From Nitratireductor sp. XY-223 (GTDB taxonomy: Bacteria > Pseudomonadota > Alphaproteobacteria > Rhizobiales > Rhizobiaceae), in contig NZ_SPNT01000003.1 of NCBI RefSeq assembly GCF_004959855.1, forward strand, positions 248,001 to 312,000: 64,000 nucleotides of DNA, in the 5' to 3' direction. Below are positions 47,903 to 56,558 of this stretch, piece by piece (the first letter of the stretch is position 1; each line of letters starts with the position of its first letter). Both the position numbers and the translations under genes were made by a program. The notes beneath the pieces were generated by a model. It was not told where the DNA came from and did no database searches. It worked only from the letters and a program-made list of their open reading frames with translations.

Positions 47903-48496
47903 ATGACATACAGGCTTCCATCCTTGAATTCGCTGCGTGCCTTCGAGGCCGCGGCAAGGCATCTGAGCTTCAAGACCGCAGCGAGTGAACTCGGCGTGAC
48001 CGCCGGCGCCGTCAGCCAGCAGGTCAAGAAACTCGAGGCATCGCTCGGTATAGCGCTGTTCCGGCGCCTGCCGCACGGTCTGCTGCTGACCCATGAGGGC
48101 GAAGCTTACCTGCCGCCGATCACAAAGGTCTTCGCGGACCTGACCGCGGCGACCGAGGCGATCGCGCCCGAGATAAACAGCCGGAAGTTCCGGGTCGGCA
48201 TGAGCTCTGCCGCCAGGGACAAGCTGCCGGCGGACTGGCCGAACGGCAGCGGCGGCCTGCGCAACCACATCCGCGACTGGGTGGAGACCGGCGACGTCGA
48301 GCTGTTGCGGACCGACGAGATCGACTGTCTCATCCGTCCGGGCGGCGGCCCCTATGGCGATCTCGCACTCATCATCATCCCGGATTCGGGCGGCGCGCAG
48401 GCTCTTCATTTCGTCTGCAAGCCGGGCCTTGCCGACTGCCGGCAGGCGCGGGCGATCGTGCAGGACCTGACGCGCAACATCGCGCCGGCGCGGTGA
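47903..48496 (+). CDS. Short LysR-family transcriptional regulator
   Basis: A 197-residue protein with a normal LysR winged helix (LPSLNSLRAFEAAARHLSFKTAASELGVTAGAVSQQVKKLE, the GcvA-like subgroup) but only about 110 residues of effector domain, against roughly 200 in full-length members. It may be a natural short form or a degraded gene. A GGAG site precedes the ATG. It is divergent from the RidA-like operon, the probable target. Confidence 0.85.
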   Translation: MTYRLPSLNSLRAFEAAARHLSFKTAASELGVTAGAVSQQVKKLEASLGIALFRRLPHGLLLTHEGEAYLPPITKVFADLTAATEAIAPEINSRKFRVGMSSAARDKLPADWPNGSGGLRNHIRDWVETGDVELLRTDEIDCLIRPGGGPYGDLALIIIPDSGGAQALHFVCKPGLADCRQARAIVQDLTRNIAPAR

Positions 48497-48538
48497 GGCG
48501 AGGGGCGGCCCGACCAATCAACGTGGAGGAACAGGCGA

Positions 48539-49078
48539 ATGCGAGTGGTGCGAATATTCCGGTTTCTTTTCTTAATCCTCCTGGTTGGCGTGTCATCGGC
48601 TCCGGCACAGGACTCCCTGCCGATGCGCGAGACGCCTGTCCCGCGCACCACGAACGGCGTTCCGCACGTTCAGATCGGCGTTGAGCCCGTCCCGGAAATC
48701 TCGGCCGAATTGTTGCAGCGCGTATCACGCACACCCGGGATCGAGATACAGGACAGTATCCTCTCCTTGCCGGGTGCCTTGGGGTTCTGGGTCACCGAAG
48801 AGGTTCCGCTGGCCCGCCCGGACGCCATCGTTCGCGGCCGTGAGTTCGCCCACCTGCACCCGGACGGAAGCCTGCACGCCTCGCTGCCCCCCGCCCTTGC
48901 CGACCAGGCGGTTCAACGCGGATGGGCGGTGCATCATCCCTGGTCCGGCCGGCGGCCGGGCTGGGACGGATTTGTGATGATCTATACGCCCGTCTCGGGG
49001 GCGGAACTGGAAGTCGTGCTTGAGCTCATTATGAAATCGTACGAATACGTGACGGGAAGGGATGCAACCTCGCTGTAA
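48539..49078 (+). CDS. Exported luciferase-domain (DUF5519) protein
   Basis: A 179-residue protein with a signal peptide (cleavage likely after APAQ near residue 24). The mature part matches the DUF5519 group called luciferase domain: EFAHLHPDGSLHASLPP, GWAVHHPW, RPGWDGFVMIYTP and YEYVTGR. The name comes from a regulatory segment of dinoflagellate luciferase and does not imply light production. Function unknown. Downstream of the LysR-like gene by 42 bases. Confidence 0.82.
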   Translation: MRVVRIFRFLFLILLVGVSSAPAQDSLPMRETPVPRTTNGVPHVQIGVEPVPEISAELLQRVSRTPGIEIQDSILSLPGALGFWVTEEVPLARPDAIVRGREFAHLHPDGSLHASLPPALADQAVQRGWAVHHPWSGRRPGWDGFVMIYTPVSGAELEVVLELIMKSYEYVTGRDATSL

Positions 49079-49119
49079 TGGCGGGATGTTTTCGGGATTT
49101 CGCTTGCGAGCGCTACGCG

Positions 49120-49383
49120 TCAGGCCTTTTCGATCTCGGTGCGAATGATTTGCCACTCCTCTTCGACCGGTCCCGGGTGCCGTGTCCGGCCGGCACGCCG
49201 GTACCAGTAGGCGGCGTTGGCATCGTCGCCCTCGATCCGGTGGACGAGGGCATGGATCCAGTCGTAAAGCGGCGAGCCTTCATGCGACTGGCATATCTCG
49301 TGCGCCTGATCCATCTCGGAGCCCGGCTGCAGGTCGCCGGCCTTCAGCAGATCGAGGGATTTGAGGAGTTCCGCCTGGGACAT
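49120..49383 (-). CDS. Small conserved hypothetical protein
   Basis: An 87-residue soluble protein with QAHEICQSHEGSPLYDWIHALVH and IEGDDANAAYWYRRAG, a helical pattern conserved in alphaproteobacteria as I recall, function unknown. The ATG at 49383 has an AAAGG site. An alternative start 24 codons upstream lacks one. No operon partner is obvious. Confidence 0.7.
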   Translation of the reverse strand: MSQAELLKSLDLLKAGDLQPGSEMDQAHEICQSHEGSPLYDWIHALVHRIEGDDANAAYWYRRAGRTRHPGPVEEEWQIIRTEIEKA

Positions 49384-49454
49384 GTGTTTGCCTTTCCTGT
49401 GCCTGCACATTAGCGCGTTCAAGTGCATTTGCCATGCGTCATCGGCCACCGGCA

Positions 49455-50102
49455 TCAGCGCCGCCTGCCTTCACCGGCACGCCCCTGACGCGTTCCGATC
49501 GGCCAGATGTTCAGATCGACAATAACCTTCATGGTCGCCGCCACGACCAGCGCGCACAGCACGATCTTCGAGACCGTCTCCATGGTTCCCTCGATCAGCA
49601 CCGCATGGACCACGCTGCCGACGACGACGAGCAGCGCAAGCGACGTGTGAATGCGGCGCCAGGTCCGCGGGCGAAGGGGCAGCCGCCGGCGCAGCGCCGC
49701 CACGAGCGCCGCCGCGAACACCGCCCACATGGCGATCGCGCCCCAGGCGGAGAAGGGGGTCGGCGAGCGAAAGAGGAGGACATCCACCACGTCGGGCGGG
49801 CTGGTGACCCAAAGGGCCGCGACGTGGATCACCACCGCCGCGACCAGGGCCGCGCCGACGAAGCGGTGCACGCGCCGCCCCCGGTAGGCCGACAGGCCCG
49901 GCAGGTACCCGCCCGCCAGCAGCGGCTGCAGGAGCAGCAACGCCATGGCAACGACGCCGGCAAACCCGGCGGCAATATAGACCGGGTCGCGCCAGGCGAG
50001 CAGCGGGCTTGCCGCCGCGGCGGCGAGCGGCACGGCAATGGCGGCGGCGAGGGCCGCCCAGATCAGGAATGCGCGGGGTTTGCCGTTGGCTTTCGAACCC
50101 AA
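49455..50102 (-). CDS. Ferric-reductase-like/cytochrome b-type transmembrane protein
   Basis: A 215-residue inner-membrane protein with about six hydrophobic segments. Candidate haem-ligating histidines sit in helices (RRVHRFVGAALVAAVVIHVAAL and WRRIHTSLALLVVVGSVVHAVL), the layout of ferric-reductase-like transmembrane domains. It is probably an electron conduit across the membrane. The start is TTG at 50102, as no ATG is available near the first helix. It lies 5 bases after the Tat-exported protein gene stop, so the two probably work together. Confidence 0.82.
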   Translation of the reverse strand: MGSKANGKPRAFLIWAALAAAIAVPLAAAAASPLLAWRDPVYIAAGFAGVVAMALLLLQPLLAGGYLPGLSAYRGRRVHRFVGAALVAAVVIHVAALWVTSPPDVVDVLLFRSPTPFSAWGAIAMWAVFAAALVAALRRRLPLRPRTWRRIHTSLALLVVVGSVVHAVLIEGTMETVSKIVLCALVVAATMKVIVDLNIWPIGTRQGRAGEGRRR

Positions 50103-50107
50103 CGGGG

Positions 50108-50596
50108 TCAGACCGGCTGAAGGACGAAATGCGCCTCCAGGCTTTTGTCTTTCGAACTCGGCATGATGGGACGCAAAAAGACGGTCTCGAAGTCGCCGCT
50201 GTCATAGGCAAGATGCCCGTGCGGCTGGCCGAAGGCGGGCACGATCTGCGGCATCTCGAGGCGGAAAACGCCATTGGCGTCGGTCAGCGTCGCGCCGTGG
50301 CTGTGCCAGTCGCGCTCGTGGCCCTCGGTGGTGTGCGCCCAGATCTGGATACGCTGGCCGGCAAGCGGAGCGCCGTCACCGGCGCGGCGCACGGTGCCGC
50401 TCATCCAGAAGCCGCCGCCGCCGATGCGCTCGACGATCGGCGCGCCGGCGCGGTAATTGTTGGAGCCGCCGCGCATCGAGCGCGTCGGCGCGAGGCCCGC
50501 GGCACGGGCGGGGACGAGCAGCCCGGAAGCCCCGGTCGCTGCCACGGCGGCGCCGGCGGCAAGGAGGGTTCGGCGGGTAATGAAGTCAGTCGTCAT
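50108..50596 (-). CDS. Tat-exported intradiol-dioxygenase-fold protein
   Basis: A 162-residue protein with a twin-arginine signal (TRRTLLAAGAAVAATG, residues about 7-22). The mature part resembles the C-terminal beta-sandwich of intradiol ring-cleavage dioxygenases: NNYRAGAPIV, LAGQRIQIWAHT, and QPHGHLAYDSG with possible iron-binding His residues. It is shorter than catechol or protocatechuate dioxygenases, and activity is uncertain. It is in an operon with a membrane haem-type protein. Confidence 0.78.
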   Translation of the reverse strand: MTTDFITRRTLLAAGAAVAATGASGLLVPARAAGLAPTRSMRGGSNNYRAGAPIVERIGGGGFWMSGTVRRAGDGAPLAGQRIQIWAHTTEGHERDWHSHGATLTDANGVFRLEMPQIVPAFGQPHGHLAYDSGDFETVFLRPIMPSSKDKSLEAHFVLQPV

Positions 50597-50752
50597 GTGG
50601 ATGTCTCCTGCCGGCTCTCGTGCCCCCGGCCTGTCGATGGATTCCAAACACTGTCGCTGCTGGATTATAGCGCGATTGCGGCAAATTCCGAGACCGGGAC
50701 GGTACAGGGCAGGATAATCCGCGCTCACTGTTTCGTGAGTGGAGCGAATTCG

Positions 50753-51364
50753 TCAGGGCCCGGTGACCAGCCTGAGGATCAGCTGGTGGACATTGCCGCC
50801 GGTGCTCATCTCCGACTGTTCGAAAGCGCGGTTGCGGGCCTTGTAGCGCGTGAAGGCGGCCTTGAGCGGCGCCTGGATGGCGTTGCGGATCTTTTTGCAA
50901 CCCGGGTCGTTCGGCTGCCGGAAGCCGACGGTCGTGTCGTAGATCTCCTGCGCCATCTCGACGACGTATTTGCCGTGAACGGCCTCGTGGGCGCGCATGC
51001 CTGCGATGAAGACGCGCCAGCGGGCGGCAACGTCCGGGGCCAGTTTTCCCTGCGGTTTCGGCAGGGTGTAGGTGATGGTCAGGAAGTGCCGCGCGGCGGC
51101 GAGCACGCAGTCATTGCCGTCGCGCTTGTAGTCACGGCCCCATTTCAGGTCGAATTCGGTCAGGGCTATGGCGCTCGATGCCCCGTTGCCGATGCGCGGG
51201 CCGCGCGCACCGATCGATTGGTAGAGTTCCAGGCCGGTCGTTCCCGAAATCGCATAGGTCTTCTCGACTTCCCTCGCGCGGATGTCCTTGGTGCGGAGGT
51301 CGGCCTGGGCCGGCGGGGCGAGGAGGAGCACGGCGGCGGTACAGCAAACGAGGGTGCGTTTCAT
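50753..51364 (-). CDS. DUF922-type exported putative zinc protease
   Basis: A 203-residue protein with a signal peptide (cleavage likely after PPAQA near residue 21). It has HEAVH (a HExxH zinc-binding motif, near residue 125) in GMRAHEAVHGKYVVEMAQEI, typical of DUF922 putative metalloproteases, plus a Cys pair. Probably periplasmic. Separate from the preceding Tat gene by more than 150 bases. Function unknown. Confidence 0.83.
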   Translation of the reverse strand: MKRTLVCCTAAVLLLAPPAQADLRTKDIRAREVEKTYAISGTTGLELYQSIGARGPRIGNGASSAIALTEFDLKWGRDYKRDGNDCVLAAARHFLTITYTLPKPQGKLAPDVAARWRVFIAGMRAHEAVHGKYVVEMAQEIYDTTVGFRQPNDPGCKKIRNAIQAPLKAAFTRYKARNRAFEQSEMSTGGNVHQLILRLVTGP

Positions 51365-51522
51365 TCGGTGGCCGGGTCCTTGGAGCCTTGGTTTGCCGGA
51401 TATCTCCGGGCGTGCGCGCGTTCGTTAGACGATATTTGCGAGCCGGCACCGAATTGCAAGTGCATGCCGTGCCGAATCTTTTCCAACTTGCCCCGCCGGA
51501 TTCGATATTTTAGGCTTGAAGT

Positions 51523-52515
51523 ATGGCTAGGGACAATCCTTACCGACCGTTCACGCCGGACCCGGACTTTGTCGCGCTGTTGCCGGAAACGGACGGCTGC
51601 ACGACCAACGGCCTGGGCGAGAGGGAAGTGCGCCGCCCGACAATGGTCTGGTGGGCGCCCGATATGGATGCCGCCGATTTCGGCGAAGCCCAGAAGTGGT
51701 TCTACCAGCGCGAGCCGAAAGATCCGGTCCTGATGGAACACCGGGCCAGGCGGCGTGCGATCCTCGAAGCGCCGTTGCCCGATCTTGCGCCGACGCCCAC
51801 CCAACGCGATCCGCAGGAATGGACGGACGCATTGAACCGGTTCATCGCCGAGGGCCATTGCGAGATGGTCGGCGCCACGGCGTTGCAGCCCGAGTGGGTT
51901 TTCGATCACCAGGAAACGGATTTCGGCACCGTCGTCATGCTGGGGGTTCAGCACGAATATGACGAACTGAAGCACGTGCCGGATACCCGTGGCGGCATCG
52001 AGGTGACGCGGCAGTATTGCCGGGCGGCCGCGGCGGCCAAGGCCGTTGCCGGATGGTTGCGGGAGGAGGGCTGGGATGCGCTCCCCGTGACGGGCCCGAT
52101 GGTCGGTGAGATCCTGATGATCCCGCCGGCGCTCGAATGCGGCTTCGGCGAGTTGGGAAAGCACGGCTCGCTGATCAACCAGGAGTTCGGCTCCGCATTC
52201 CGGCTGGGCGCTGTGCTTACGGATGCGCCGTTTGCGCACACGCCCAAACGCACCTTCGGCGTCGACGATTTCTGCGCCCGGTGCCGGGTCTGCGAGGATG
52301 CCTGTCCGCCCTTCGCGATCGGGCCCGAGAAACAGATGGTGCGCGGTGTCGAGAAGTGGTTCGTCGACTTCGACAAGTGCATCCCGTTCTTTGCCGAAAC
52401 GTCAGGCTGCGCCATCTGCATCGCCGTCTGCCCCTGGTCGCGTCCGGGCGTCGGGATGAATTTGGCCGAAAAGCTGGCAAGGCGAAGCGATCGGGAAACC
52501 ACCGCTGAAAAGTGA
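51523..52515 (+). CDS. Reductive dehalogenase/QueG-like iron-sulfur protein
   Basis: A 330-residue protein with two ferredoxin-like cysteine clusters at the C-terminus: CARCRVCEDACPP, then CIPF...CAICIAVCPWS. The segment before them (ECGFGELGKHGSLINQEFG then LGAVLTDAPF) matches the cobamide-binding region of reductive dehalogenases and QueG. It lacks the Tat signal of respiratory dehalogenases and has no membrane-anchor (RdhB-like) gene nearby, so it could be a cytoplasmic reductase of unknown substrate. Divergent from the DUF922 gene. Confidence 0.75.
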   Translation: MARDNPYRPFTPDPDFVALLPETDGCTTNGLGEREVRRPTMVWWAPDMDAADFGEAQKWFYQREPKDPVLMEHRARRRAILEAPLPDLAPTPTQRDPQEWTDALNRFIAEGHCEMVGATALQPEWVFDHQETDFGTVVMLGVQHEYDELKHVPDTRGGIEVTRQYCRAAAAAKAVAGWLREEGWDALPVTGPMVGEILMIPPALECGFGELGKHGSLINQEFGSAFRLGAVLTDAPFAHTPKRTFGVDDFCARCRVCEDACPPFAIGPEKQMVRGVEKWFVDFDKCIPFFAETSGCAICIAVCPWSRPGVGMNLAEKLARRSDRETTAEK

Positions 52516-52543
52516 GTTCCGCTTCCGCGTATGCGGACAATAA

Positions 52544-55117
52544 TCAGAAACGGAACGATGCCTTGACCTGACCGGTCATCTCCGTGCCGCCGCTGAAATC
52601 CGATTGCATCTCACCGCTGAAACCAATGGTGCGGGAGCCGTCGGCCGAGGTGTTGGCGACATTGAGGCCGACGAAGGCCGCCGCCTGGTCCTGCGTTTCC
52701 GCGGCAAATACGAACGGTGTCGCAGCGACAATGGCGTTGACATCGTCGGAGCCGGCATCGATCGTCGCATCGACGCCGAAGGCCAGGTTGAACAGCGTCG
52801 TGCTGCCATTGGCATGGGGTCTTGCGTGCGGCAGGCTGACCTGGCCGCGCAGGTTGAAGAGCGACACAGAGCGTCCGGCGACCGTCAGCGGATTGGCAAT
52901 GCCGCTCTCCGTGTAGCCGTCGAGGTTCATATAGACGTAGGTCGCACGGCCGCCGACGCGCATCGGCCTGCCTGCGAAACTGACCGGCGTCGAGGCGCTC
53001 AGGGACGGGGCGAGAAAATAGCCGTTGAAATCGCCCTGCGCGGCGACGCCGTTGACATAGCGGGTCGCATCATTGTCCGTCGCGCCGGCCACGAAAGCGG
53101 CATGGACGCGGTACGCGCCGTAATCGCGCTTGAAGTAGGCGCCGCCGAAGGCCGTATCGGTCTCGGTGTCGCCGGCGCCGAAGTCGACGGTCAGCTTGCT
53201 GTAGCTGTAGCCGCCGACAAGTCCGAATGCGCCGTTTGCCGACGCTTTGCCGGTCTCGATGCCGGTCGCAAAGCCGCCGAAATCATGGTTGAACGGCGCC
53301 AGGCTGCTGGTTCCGTCAAGATGATGGTGGCCGCCGAAGCCCGATCCCCAAAGGCGCATGCCGCTGCCGCCGGCGCCATCGCCCCTCGCGAAGGCCTGAG
53401 TGCTTTGCAGGCCGGCGCCGGGCGGTCCGCCCTCGCTGTCGATGGCGCTGAGGATGGCATCGGTCACGTCGCTGATCATCGTGCCTTGCGCGGCAAAGCC
53501 GGTGGCGTCCACCGCCACCGCCGTCAGGCCGCCATTGATCAGCACGCCGCCGCCGGAAAAGTTGATGATTTCCGGCGCCGACTCCAGATCGGTATCGCCC
53601 TGGCCGTACCCGCCGGTATCGGCGAAGTCGACGGTGGCGTTGAGCCCCGGCAGGAAGTTCAGCGTGTCGATGTCATCGGGGTTGGTGCCGCCCGAACCGT
53701 CATTGCCGTTGCCAAAGTCCATCGCCCCGTTGATGATCGAACCGCCCAGCAGGTTGACCACATCGTTGCCGTCGAATCGCAGGTCCACGGCAAAGCCGTT
53801 TCCGCCGGTCAGAATACCGCTTGTTGTGATTGTCGCAGGCGCAACGGCGCCGGTATAGCGTCCACCTACGATTGCGGTGTCGCTCGCATCGATATTGCCG
53901 GTGTTTGAAATGTGGATTTCCGCACCATCGCCAACCGCTGCATATTTAACCACTGTCCTTATCCCGTCATCATCATCGACGGTAATGTTCCCGTTGGACG
54001 TGATTCTAATCGATCCGATATATGAAGCCGCGTCGATGCCGTCGGAGTCAGATTGAATATTACCGTTCAAGACAATGCTGATATCGTTGTAGGCGTCGGC
54101 GTCGATGCCGTGGTCGTTGTCGCTGGTGATGTCGCCATTGACGATAATATCGACGTTGCCGATCCCGGGACCATCTTCGTACGCCTGTGCATCGATACCA
54201 TCATCCTGTGATGTGATATTGCCGTTCACCCTGATGGTCGTGTTGCCATATTCGGAATTGGCGTAAATGCCATAGGCACCATTCCCGGTGACGTCGCCGT
54301 CCACGAAGATGTTAATGTCTCCGCCCAGGCCGTCGTTTTCCGCGTAGATGCCGTCATCTTGCCCGACCACATCGCCGGTCTGGTGGAGGGTGATGTTCCC
54401 GGTCTCGTTGACATAAAGGTAAATCCCGTCATCTCCGGCTGTTATGTCGCCGGTGTTGGTGACCGTGATGTCGCCGTCGCCATTCACATAGGCGTAGATT
54501 CCTTCCGCGTTGGAGCCGCTGGTGTTAATGTCGCCATCGTTCGAGATGACGATATCGCCGTCGCCGTCGATATAGACGTAAACGCCATCGGCTCCGTTGC
54601 CATCGGTGGTGATGTCGCCGATGTTCGAGATGTCGACGTTTCCGTCACCATCCACAAAGGCGCGAATTCCCTCCGCGTTGTTACCCGTCGTGGTGATCCC
54701 GGCGGTGCCGCTGGTATCGACATCGATGTTTATGTCATCGCCAACCGTATAGAAATCGATGCCGCCGACGCCGGCTGCCGGCGTGATACCGGGCGGAAAA
54801 ACATTGAAGACGTTGAGCGTGTCAATGGTCGGACCATCGGCATCGATGCCGGCCGAGACATCGCCGGTACAGGTGACCACGCCGCCGGTCACGACACATG
54901 GGCCGCCTGACGGCGGAACCACTGTCTGAGCGGATGCGGCTTGCGGCTGCGCGATCAAGGTTCCAAGTCCCATCGCGCCGGCTGCCACTGTCGACACGAT
55001 CGGCCTGGAACGGTGTTTGTGCTGCCTGCGTGCCAGCGCTGCATGACGGCGTCGTGCGCGCCGGTTCAGTATGACTTTGTCCCGCAATTTGTTCCCCGGG
55101 GCGGTCCGCTCCGCCAA
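52544..55117 (-). CDS. Autotransporter with Asn/Asp/Gly-rich beta-helix passenger
   Basis: An 857-residue protein. The N-terminus is an arginine-rich extended signal (RRARRRHAALARRQHKHR followed by a hydrophobic segment, cleavage near ASAQ, residue about 64). The passenger (about 65-500) has repeats near 20-25 residues long of the form G-D-I-x-(4-5)-D-G-I-Y/D. The C-terminal roughly 270 residues form an autotransporter beta-barrel ending in Phe (KASFRF). Such proteins export their own passenger to the cell surface. The only available start codons are TTG (55117 or ten codons in) as no ATG lies nearby; an in-frame TGA directly precedes 55117. Confidence 0.85.
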   Translation of the reverse strand: MAERTAPGNKLRDKVILNRRARRRHAALARRQHKHRSRPIVSTVAAGAMGLGTLIAQPQAASAQTVVPPSGGPCVVTGGVVTCTGDVSAGIDADGPTIDTLNVFNVFPPGITPAAGVGGIDFYTVGDDINIDVDTSGTAGITTTGNNAEGIRAFVDGDGNVDISNIGDITTDGNGADGVYVYIDGDGDIVISNDGDINTSGSNAEGIYAYVNGDGDITVTNTGDITAGDDGIYLYVNETGNITLHQTGDVVGQDDGIYAENDGLGGDINIFVDGDVTGNGAYGIYANSEYGNTTIRVNGNITSQDDGIDAQAYEDGPGIGNVDIIVNGDITSDNDHGIDADAYNDISIVLNGNIQSDSDGIDAASYIGSIRITSNGNITVDDDDGIRTVVKYAAVGDGAEIHISNTGNIDASDTAIVGGRYTGAVAPATITTSGILTGGNGFAVDLRFDGNDVVNLLGGSIINGAMDFGNGNDGSGGTNPDDIDTLNFLPGLNATVDFADTGGYGQGDTDLESAPEIINFSGGGVLINGGLTAVAVDATGFAAQGTMISDVTDAILSAIDSEGGPPGAGLQSTQAFARGDGAGGSGMRLWGSGFGGHHHLDGTSSLAPFNHDFGGFATGIETGKASANGAFGLVGGYSYSKLTVDFGAGDTETDTAFGGAYFKRDYGAYRVHAAFVAGATDNDATRYVNGVAAQGDFNGYFLAPSLSASTPVSFAGRPMRVGGRATYVYMNLDGYTESGIANPLTVAGRSVSLFNLRGQVSLPHARPHANGSTTLFNLAFGVDATIDAGSDDVNAIVAATPFVFAAETQDQAAAFVGLNVANTSADGSRTIGFSGEMQSDFSGGTEMTGQVKASFRF

Positions 55118-55409
55118 TCAAAATTTGCCTAAAAGAATCTCATATATCAGGAATGCAACTGAATCATTAAATTACCCTGGTTTCAAGGTGGGCAAGCGCG
55201 GCCGGTTCGCGTTTTTGACCGCAATTCGGAATTACCGGCAAATGGAAAGCGTTTGTTGCCGTTTGGCAACATATCCGCGGCCAGAGAAGTGAGAGTTGTT
55301 GCACCGCTGCGAACACCTTCTTCCTGATTCGAAACCCATGCACAACCGTGGCCGGGCCTTGCAAAGCAACCGGGGATGAAACTATGGTCCGCCCCGACCA
55401 CGGGACGGA
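55118..55409. other. Divergent promoter region between the autotransporter and TIGR03032 genes
   Basis: 292 bases without a gene. The part next to the autotransporter start is AT-rich. It must contain both promoters; no clear operator or hairpin was seen. Confidence 0.5.
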
Positions 55410-56516
55410 ATGCCGCGTATGAATGAAGCCAATGAAAATATGCAGCCGGACGATGCAAAGCCGGTTGAACCGGCTGCAAAATACTCGATCTCCGGCGGCT
55501 TCGTCTCGCTGCTGACCAACCTCAGGATTTCCCTCGCGGTCACCTCGTACCAGTCCGGGCGCCTCTACATGCTGGGCCACAATCCGAAGGGCGGTCTGAT
55601 GGTGAATGAGCAGTATTTCCAGAAGGCAATGGGTCTGCACTATCGCGACGGCGTGCTGTATATGGCCACACTTGCCAATATCTACCGGATGCGGAACATC
55701 CTTCGTCCCAGCGAAGTGATGGACGCCCAGTTCACCGACTGTTTCGTTCCGCGCACGACGCATCTGACCGGTGTGCTCGATGCGCATGATATCGGCGTCA
55801 CCGGCGATGACAGGATCCTGTTCGTCAACACCCGATACAATTGCATCGCCGAAGTCTCGGATACCCATGCATTCAAACCGCGGTGGAAACCGCGTTTCAT
55901 CTCGTCCATCGTTGCCGAGGACCGTTGCCACCTGAACGGAATGGCCATGCAGGACGGAAGGCCAAGATACGTCACAGCGGTCAGCAAGTCCGACACGATC
56001 GACGGTTGGCGCGACCGGCGCGCCGATGGCGGCATTGTCATCGATGTGGAGACTAACGAGATCGTCTGCGAAGGATTGTCGATGCCGCATTCGCCGCGCC
56101 TGTACCAGGGCAAGCTCTGGGTTCTGAATTCGGGAACCGGTGAACTGGGCTGGGTGGATCTGTCAATGCCGGAGCCGAGCCGTCGTTTCACGCCCGTGGT
56201 GTTCTGCCCCGGCTTCGTGCGCGGCCTCGCATTCCATGACAAGTTTGCCTTCGTGGGCCTGTCGAAGCCGCGCTACGAGCGGTTCGAAGGCCTCGAGCTT
56301 GACACCCGGCTGGAACAGGCGGACAGCGAACCCTGGTGCGGCGTTCAGGTCATCGACCTGAACTCGGGAAGCTGTGTTCAGTGGTTCCGCATCGACGGCA
56401 AAATCGGTGAACTCTATGATGTCGAAGTCCTGCCCGGCATCGGCTGCGCACGTTCCTACGGCTTTCTTACAAAGGACGTGTTGGGGATCATCACGCTCGA
56501 CGATCACGATCTGTGA
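55410..56516 (+). CDS. TIGR03032 family protein
   Basis: A 368-residue soluble protein that looks like TIGR03032 (DUF4915), a probable beta-propeller. Segments include YQSGRLYMLGHNPKGG, VNTRYNCIAEVS, CHLNGMAMQDGRPRYVTAVS, SMPHSPRLYQGKLWVLNSGTGELG and GFVRGLAFHDKFAFVGLSKPRYE. Members are often encoded beside surface repeat or adhesin-like proteins, which fits the divergent autotransporter here; that link is inference. Start at 55410 or the next ATG at 55419. Confidence 0.83.
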   Translation: MPRMNEANENMQPDDAKPVEPAAKYSISGGFVSLLTNLRISLAVTSYQSGRLYMLGHNPKGGLMVNEQYFQKAMGLHYRDGVLYMATLANIYRMRNILRPSEVMDAQFTDCFVPRTTHLTGVLDAHDIGVTGDDRILFVNTRYNCIAEVSDTHAFKPRWKPRFISSIVAEDRCHLNGMAMQDGRPRYVTAVSKSDTIDGWRDRRADGGIVIDVETNEIVCEGLSMPHSPRLYQGKLWVLNSGTGELGWVDLSMPEPSRRFTPVVFCPGFVRGLAFHDKFAFVGLSKPRYERFEGLELDTRLEQADSEPWCGVQVIDLNSGSCVQWFRIDGKIGELYDVEVLPGIGCARSYGFLTKDVLGIITLDDHDL

Positions 56517-56558
56517 GCTTGCCGGAGCGGAACTTACGCAGCGGCCAAAGCACACTCG

